A DNA stretch of 64,000 nt from Notospermus geniculatus (lineage: Eukaryota > Nemertea > Pilidiophora > Heteronemertea > Lineidae). Below are positions 58,401 through 64,000 of the stretch, piece after piece. Position numbers and translations under genes: made by a program. Every line of letters starts with the position of its first letter. Within the stretch, counting starts at the first letter, position 1. The stretch lies in NCBI GenBank assembly GCA_002633025.1, contig NMRB01000405.1, forward strand, positions 333,197-397,196, written 5' to 3'. A model generated the notes under the pieces. It did no database searches. It was given only the letters and a program-made list of their open reading frames with translations, and was not told the DNA's origin.

Positions 58401-58677
58401 TGACGATTTCCCAGTATCCGTCCTTCAGTCTCCACAGATCTAAATATTGCCCTCTCTCTGCGTTCGCATAGTTATAAACTGTCCACCCCAGCAGGTATCC
58501 ATTCACATTTATTGTATAGTCGGGTCCGAAAAATACAATCAAATTTGGACCATGGGAAACAGGCGAAGGGATATCACTGAGTTTCTTTCCAAAAAACTTC
58601 GTACTCTTGCATTTAGTCGCATGACCGTCAAATAAAAGAACTGAAAAGATCAGAATCCTTAAGTTAGCCCTGTTCAT
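55472..58677 (-). CDS. Secreted beta-module plus PAN-like protein, copy 3 (intact, 3 exons)
   Basis: Exons 58677-58336, 57326-57098 and 55731-55472 join to 276 residues plus TGA, with the same phases as copy 1 and a middle exon of the same 229 bp. Signal peptide 1-20 (ILIFSVLLFDGHA), then TKCKSTKFFGKKLSDI. Module: FGPDYTINVNGYLLGWTVYN, then LDLWRLKDGYWEIVSKKK, and VKPGYTIGNH after intron 1. PAN-like C-terminus: CDMRYIEEPGVSNF, CGMLCLQHELCMNFTF, TGECQLF. The first module is almost identical to copy 1, while exon 2 is much more diverged (AYRGSQSVEKYPVTMV against AYHGYLSAKKHPTTVV). Intron 1 carries a foldback element (57991-58128). Start ATG at 58677 preceded by ACG; an upstream in-frame GTG is not a likely start. 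Function unknown; presumed extracellular. Confidence 0.86.
55775..55880. repeat. AT-rich repeat fragment
   Basis: CACTGTTAAAAATGTCTG followed by TTTTTACAG words. Similar words (TTTTTAACAG, CTGTAAAT, AACAGTAAAAC) occur at 56590-56820, suggesting a shared AT-rich element in intron 2 of copy 3. Borders are unclear. Confidence 0.45.
56361..56517. mobile_element. Complete MITE of the AAGCGCACATTTGCG family
   Basis: The left TTAAAGCCAAGCGCACATTT and right AAATGTGCGCTTGGCTTAA ends are inverted. The arms extend about 70 bp through ACTCAATGCGTTAGGGGTGT and AAAGTCGACTGACCC, leaving a loop of about 20 bp. TTAA at both extremes suggests a TTAA target. It lies in intron 2 of copy 3 and is the best reference copy for the family. 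Confidence 0.88.
57991..58128. mobile_element. Foldback element in intron 1 of copy 3
   Basis: GAAACTTTAGTTTTTCATCC then GAAATAT at the left pairs with ATATTTCGGATGAAAAACTA then TAAAGTTTC at the right. About 138 bp. Confidence 0.8.
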
Positions 58678-59948
58678 CGTTAGATACTTCCACCGCACAT
58701 TGGGATCACGAAAATGTTATTCGACTGCGATCGGCTCTTCACAAAATATATCCGCAAAGCGAACACACTTCCATGACACTGAGAGACGAAGTTGCCAATG
58801 ATGACTTGGTGTAATGATGCATGGCTCGATCTAGGTGCATTATATCCTAAAAAGCCACCTCATTCTCTCTTCATCCCGCCAACGAACGAAGACACAGAAT
58901 ATTGAACCAGTAATCAGTTACTTCTCGCTATGGCAACAGTCACCCAAGTCAACTACGAGTGATTTTTCATGTACCGCTCACCTGACTTTTGGTTCCATTG
59001 TTGTTATTCTGTAAGGTTATCCCGCCGGTAAGCGCTTAATATCCATTTATATACCACGGGTGGCTAAGTAATCTTTACTTATTAACCCGTCCATCGATAT
59101 GTCAATCGGAGGTCATATAACGGAGGTGAACAACACACGCAACCTCCACCGTCATGATCGTTGCGCTTCAACCTAAATTCTGGCAGTTAACTACCGATGC
59201 GCTGAAGAGTGATATAAAACCTGAACTTGGTCAATCAATAGCCCATTACAAAAATCTGCTTGACAACATTTTGGTATTTCTAATGCAAATGGACGGTTTT
59301 AAAAAAACAGCGGATGGCGATGGCACAAGCTTTGCGTAGGAAGAACGTGACTTTGTTACCTCACAGAAGATTCAGCCAAAACTGTAGAGGGGTCGGGCTG
59401 AAATTCGTCTGTCGGTATAGGAATAGCCATACCAAATGCTTTTCCAGGGGATAGTTTCGTTTTTCATCTAGTAGCCTGTACTCCTCTCGCAATGCTGTAC
59501 GTGCCCTCTGAAGTCTGTAGGCCTACACGCCAAACCAAAATTCAAAAGATTCTATTTCAAATCGGTTTAATGACGTACTAATAAAACTCATACATTGATA
59601 CCGGTTTAAGTTATATGAAGTGTAGTCAAGGGAAGACATAGGCGAAGGAGAGGAGGGAAGAAACAAGCATGGTTGGTGAAGATCTGTTCGATAACACTGC
59701 TCCGGTGTGATATCTGCAAAGTTTCCATGTCAGTGTTTCCCCTTATTGTTTGGGAAACCCTGGCAGATAGATCGACTCGTTTTTCTGTAGCCCTTGTTAC
59801 ACTACATAAAAACCCCGTGTCGGACCCGGGTTTTTTCTGTCCACACTTGTTAAAAACGCAGTGTAATAATCCCCTCCGAGCTCGAACGGGTTTTGGAGTG
59901 CTTAATTTAGGTCCCCGTCACAAAATTTGAGTAGTGTTGACGGGCACC

Positions 59949-60123
59949 GGTGTAACGTTTTTGAGCGTTCCCCATCTGTGAGTGTTCCCCTGCTATTGTC
60001 TGACGGAATAAGCCGCGACTCGACAATGGAGGACACAGAGAGAAACGTGTCGATCTATCTGCCAGTGTTTCCAGAACAATAGGGGGAACACTGACACACG
60101 GAAACACTGAAAAACTTTACACC
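59949..60123 (-). mobile_element. GGTGTAAC-ended element, copy 3
   Basis: The left GGTGTAACGTTTTTGAGCG and right CTGAAAAACTTTACACC ends are inverted. The interior has GTCTGACGGAATAAGCCGCG and GTCGATCTATCTGCCAGTG. A separate block in opposite orientation (59725-59790) carries the same CTGGCAGATAGATCGAC phrase. Confidence 0.75.
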
Positions 60124-60336
60124 TGGCCTCAGGAGGGATTTTTCAGAGCCGGGCTAGACCAGTGTAACGTAATTCACTGCCACCCATAAATCAGTGCCCT
60201 ACCCTATTGTGTAGGACGGAATAAGCCGCACGAGGAGGAAAACCAATATTCAGGATACAATAGAACCTACATGTATTGTAACCCGGGCACTGGTTTACAG
60301 GTACATTCATTTACACTACACCTGTAGTAAAAAAAC

Positions 60337-60447
60337 CAGGGCCCGTATGCATAAAAGTGGAATAACCTTATTCCAGGTATAACCTAACGTTATAGCCTTA
60401 AGTTAAACCTGGAATAAGCTTATTCCACCTTTATGCATACGGGCCCA
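60337..60447. mobile_element. Foldback element with GGGCCCGTATGCATAAA arms
   Basis: CAGGGCCCGTATGCATAAAA then GTGGAATAA pairs with TTATTCCACC then TTTATGCATACGGGCCC. The inner TTATTCCAGGT arms also pair. About 111 bp. The outer GGGCCCGTATGCA resembles the element at 42767. Confidence 0.88.
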
Positions 60448-60503
60448 GGGGATTTCTATGTAGTGTAACCACGGCTTGTGTGTCCCCATTGTCAAGCCCC
60501 GAC

Positions 60504-60640
60504 TAAAGGCCCGTTTCCACTTGAGCGTTTTACGCCGCGTTTTGACGCTTCCCCATTGTTTGGAAGCAGAGCGGCGGAAAATAACAAAACATTTGACGCA
60601 TCACGCGGCGTAAAACGCTCTAGTGGAAACGGGCCTTTAA
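60504..60640. mobile_element. Foldback element with TAAAGGCCCGTTTCCAC ends
   Basis: TAAAGGCCCGTTTCCACTTG then AGCGTTTTACGCCGCG at the left pairs with CGCGGCGTAAAACGCT then CTAGTGGAAACGGGCCTTTA. The core GGAAGCAGAGCGGCGGAAAA is shared with 54174-54310. Confidence 0.88.
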
Positions 60641-61490
60641 TCAGACAGTATTAGGGGCACTAAGATGAAAAACAATCAGAACATTACATTACAACGGATT
60701 AGAATGGAAGTCAGTGGTTGACGGCGTACAACTGTTTTAATTTTGCAAGGAAGCACTGGGACAAGTATAACACTTCCCCAGCTCCGGAGGTGCGGCTCTG
60801 GCTGCCGACGTTCCACAAGGCGTGCATCTAGTACAACTGCGGACGTTGATATCTTGCCTGCTGGAGAGTGTTCGATCCTTAAGTGCAAATTAAGAATCAT
60901 GCTGACATTATCTGAACGATTCCATCGGTTTAAAGCCGTAGCAACCGACAGCGCTGATCTATATACAAAATAGAGCGTGATTGGCGTAATAGACAATCTG
61001 CCTAAAAAACAGAAATCGACAAATAATTCATGGAAATGTTTTGTTAAAATGCAATATCACGTTCCAGTTGTCAATCTTTGCAGAAAAACCGATCGGTAAT
61101 TTGCCTGCTTGGTACTGGGCCATCAAGTGATGTTGGAAGTTCCAGACTTTTGATCATTACTTTGATTTCAGCTTTGGCATTCAAACTTGAATACTGTCTG
61201 CCGAGTCCTGAGTTGGACTCCTAAAGCGCTTCGTCTTGAAATCTTCCCGTCTTGTCGTGTAGGCTACTATTTGTATCATTCCATCAAGTAAATTAAAGGT
61301 CGATGCCAAAGCGTTATTGGCCCTGGTAAGTATGGAAAAGGCCATCTCAAGCTATACCCATGTTGCTCACTTGGATGGGGTCTTTGACTTGCCCTGCAAA
61401 AAGGAACAGATAAAGGCCTCATCCCAAACATATCCACGTCGTCTTCTTCATGCGCGCGCAGTCCCAGTGAGGATCGGAGAAATTTCGTGT

Positions 61491-61726
61491 TCATTCAGAC
61501 ACGAAAAGGCGTTGCCCCGTTTCCAGCGTGACATCAGGGACATTGGTAACCTTTGAATAGTCTGGCCATATCATTGAGAAGAGTTGACATTCTCCCGTGG
61601 TTTTCTTGAAGGTGAAGTTCAGGCAGAGTTCATGCTGCGTGCACAGCATTCCACAGCCAATGGAGCTTTCCGTGGTTTGGGTCGAGTAGAGAAAGGCCTT
61701 GAAGTTTGACACACCGGTCTTCTCGA
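61491..61726 (-). pseudogene. PAN exon of a fourth family member, cut by an assembly N
   Basis: An exon 3 homologue reading VEKTGVSNFKAFLYSTQT, CGMLCTQHELCLNFTF and TGECQLF to FVSE and TGA at 61493-61491. Homology stops abruptly at the N at 61727; beyond it the sequence is unrelated. The first Cys of the module and the acceptor are therefore missing. The frame is otherwise open, so a true intact gene may have been broken by the assembly rather than by mutation. Confidence 0.7.
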
Positions 61727-62492
61727 CNTGATATACAAGCTTCATTTCTCGTCTACAGTTTCCTCTGCTGCCGCCGTGATTGGCCAGATTAAGACGAATA
61801 TAACAACAGCAACGATGGCCCGATGTCACAATCCAATGTATGTCGAGAAAGTGATTAGATCGAAGGGATAGACCGGATACTAATAACGTCTCCAAGGCCA
61901 GGATATGCTACAGCCTAATCAACCTGGGGCAATTCGACACCAATAGTATGTTTATCCCCGTCTTCCCTGGAGACACGGCCGTATGAATCATGCAGGACCC
62001 GTGTTGTCAACGTTTCCTTCACCAAAATGGAATTAACTTTGCGTTGTAAATATACTTTCCTTATTGGAGAAGCACCTCCGAATCAGTTGAAAGCAATGGC
62101 TTGTGATCGTATCAACCATTGTAATTTATTACAAAAAAATATTCACAAAACTACATGTACTATTTCTCTGTAAGATGGCCTCGGGTATACAATGTAAAAT
62201 GTACATCTGTATAATGTACATCTGTATGGTATTTCAAATACATGTACAATGTATACTTTCATTTTTGAGACGAAGATGGCGCCAGAGTTCGTTTTTCAAT
62301 ATTTGTTGCCACTTTCACAAAGATTGAAAATGACACACAGGTCATGTCGAAAATGAAGTGTGTCAGATCAGGCCGTGGATGGGATATGAATGCTTCGTTC
62401 ACCGGGCAGGTTTGCTCTCAAAGTCACCCGTTTATTTCCATGAAGAGAAGTTTTGATTGTTGTGAGACCATTTTCATATGTTAAAGTATATG
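61727..62492. other. Unassigned stretch after an N junction
   Basis: No homology to the family or to listed repeats was seen between the N at 61727 and the start of the exon 1 fragment at 62493. TACATGTA-type words are common here. Confidence 0.5.
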
Positions 62493-62624
62493 ATGAGCTG
62501 CTCTAGGCGAACCGATATCGCTGAGTTTCTTTCCAAAAAACTTAGTGTTCTTGCATTTAATCGCATGACCGCCAAATAAAAGAAGCAAAAAGACGAACAC
62601 CCTAACATTTGCTCTGTTCATCAT
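62493..62624 (-). pseudogene. Exon 1 fragment of the secreted family (copy 4)
   Basis: ATG at 62624 and a signal peptide nearly identical to copy 1 (MMNRANVRVFVFLLLL, then FGGHAIKCKNTKFF and SPRAA). Homology ends near 62494, where copy 1 continues into its beta module. The upstream 350 bases also match copy 1. The downstream part of the exon is absent, so this copy is truncated in the assembly or in the genome. Confidence 0.72.
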
Positions 62625-62977
62625 CAAATGCTTCGTTTACTCCACATATAAATAAACAATATATCTTTAAGTAATATGTACGTACTACATGTGTATCTCA
62701 ATGAGAGCGATACTCCTCACAAAATGAGCAGCGATTCTTCCGAAAAATGATGGCCTGACGGAAGCGTGAGGCACGTAGAGCTTGCTCTTTTTCGCAGGTT
62801 CCAATATTGTTCGTACTCGCCAACATCCCGTCGACAAATGAGGACGCAAATTACTGAACCATGCGGCCATCGCTATGACAATAGCCACAAGGACAGTTAT
62901 TTTTCAACGCTCAACTGACGTTCTGGTTTATTTTAGTTATTCAAATAAGTAGGCATTTATAATGCCTACGCACGAAA

Positions 62978-63317
62978 ATCTGAATTGGATTATCTTGCGA
63001 GGCATATTTCTTTTCTATAAATTCTTCGTCTGCGACGCCGCTCACAGACGCATGACACGTTTTCCAAAAATTTAATCCAAACCTCGGCGGTGACCTCGCA
63101 TTTGTTAAATGAGTCTTCATTGGGGTCTAGTGTGACACCTTAAAGATAATGTATCATGACTTCATTGTTTACATTCAATGTTTGTAAACATGGATGTTTA
63201 CATTATGTCATTTTGGACTTTTGGGACATGCCAACCCACCAAATTGAACACCGGTACTTTCGGTATCAATCGCAAACTGATCGTAAACTCGTCGTAAAGT
63301 CGGTGGATCACCCGCAT
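62978..63317. other. 340-bp segment absent from the sister block
   Basis: The left block joins CACGAAA directly to CACAGCGG at 50492/50493. Here the same flanks are 340 bases apart. The extra segment has no clear terminal repeats and no coding sense, so insertion and deletion are both possible. Confidence 0.7.
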
Positions 63318-63380
63318 ACAGCGGACCCATTCATTCTTGATCGAGCACCAATCACGTGGATTTTCCTGTGTATTGGTCCG

Positions 63381-63581
63381 CTAGAACATTGCTGCCATCT
63401 TTTGGCAATACGCGCGGCTGACTGCTCCTACTGCTTCAACTCTTCCGAAATTAAACTTCGTCTTTTTGACCCTATTGTTTGCCGCGATCAGGTCTGAATC
63501 AACGTCGAAATCTTTCATAGACGTGATTAAGACCAAGCCAGTTTTGACGGGATGGTCACCAATGGCGTCTCCTGGCTTCAC
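63381..63581 (-). CDS. Exon 2 homologue of a further family member, running off the right edge
   Basis: After an AG acceptor at 63583-63582 the frame reads VKPGDAIGDHPVKTGLVLIT, VDSDLIAANNRVKKTKF and NFGRVEAVGAVSR, open to 63381. It is nearly identical to copy 2 exon 2, but without the 2-base insertion that stops copy 2. It still lacks the AHVLV-RKT end and the G|GT donor of intact copies; GCA|GTAGGA could serve as a donor. The upstream intron (63582-64000) matches the intron upstream of copy 1 exon 2 (48826-49270), which supports a real paralogue with exon 1 beyond the window. Confidence 0.6.
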   Translation of the reverse strand: MKPGDAIGDHPVKTGLVLITSMKDFDVDSDLIAANNRVKKTKFNFGRVEAVGAVSRAYCQKMAAMF

Positions 63582-64000
63582 CTGCAAACATGAAGCTATA
63601 CATGTAATCAATCGGAATAAACTATGTAAGTGCATGGACCTAGTAATGGACCAAAGGACAACAGGAAATCAAACTAAAACACTATTACCAACAAAGGAAC
63701 AGTGTTTCCATCTTATCGATTCCTATCCATCGCATGAATGTACCGGTATAAAAAACCGAAACCGCAAAAACCAACATTGCTGCATTTTAGCTGATTACCT
63801 TGGCTTATTTATTACAATTGAATATAATACTCGGGTCTTATAATAAAATCATTTTCTTTTGATTAAACGTGTAGAGCATGAAGTTGGCTAACGTTTTATA
63901 TACCGGTACTGTATTAGCTTAATTGTGTGTTTTTAATAATAAATGATTTTCCACATAAAAACGCCATTAGAAAAAGTTAATTTAAAATTTAATCAGTCCT

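Larger units (their letters stand above)
58678..61490. other. Spacer between copy 3 and copy 4 fragments
   Basis: No recognised exon. A 61-codon frame at 59154-59339 and frames near 60676-60996 have no family resemblance. Repeats: GGTGTAAC element (59949-60123), a related block at 59707-59790, and foldbacks at 60337-60447 and 60504-60640. The stretches 58680-59700 and 60650-61490 are otherwise unassigned. Confidence 0.6.

Noticed and set aside
59154-59339. 61-codon frame with ATG and stop
   Set aside because: No signal peptide, domain or splice partner; not better than chance.

Overview
This window is animal genomic DNA, most likely from a marine invertebrate. It has spliced genes with GT-AG introns, one very long intron, a nested GPCR gene, tRNA-derived SINE remnants, many short inverted-repeat (MITE-like) elements and minisatellites, and assembly gaps (140 N at 40285-40424; isolated N at 5027-5029, 20466, 46402, 51132, 61727). 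Frequent TAGGCCTA and TACATGTA words would suit an echinoderm, hemichordate, amphioxus or mollusc. The sequence alone does not settle the phylum, and no prokaryotic features are seen.

Left two thirds (about 3.4-46 kb): one minus-strand gene, MTO1 (mitochondrial MnmG/GidA-type tRNA U34 modification enzyme). Fourteen exons join in frame to 702 codons. Seven lie at 45943-42485 and seven at 5994-3461, separated by a 36.5-kb intron. That intron holds a complete, intronless class A GPCR gene on the opposite strand (28835-30034). The rest of it is dispersed and tandem repeats. One MTO1 intron uses a GC donor.

Right third (46-64 kb): a minus-strand tandem family of small secreted proteins. Each gene has three exons (signal peptide plus first half of a beta-rich module; second half of the module; C-terminal PAN/apple-like module), with the same intron phases (0, then 1) and a middle exon of exactly 229 bp in both intact genes. 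Two copies are intact (277 and 276 codons). One is a frameshifted pseudogene without a PAN exon, and three fragments lie at the right end. Dense foldback elements, several nested inside one another, fill the spaces. The family has no name I recognise and is the best candidate here for something undescribed.

No rRNA gene, intact tRNA gene, CRISPR array or intact transposase or reverse transcriptase was found.
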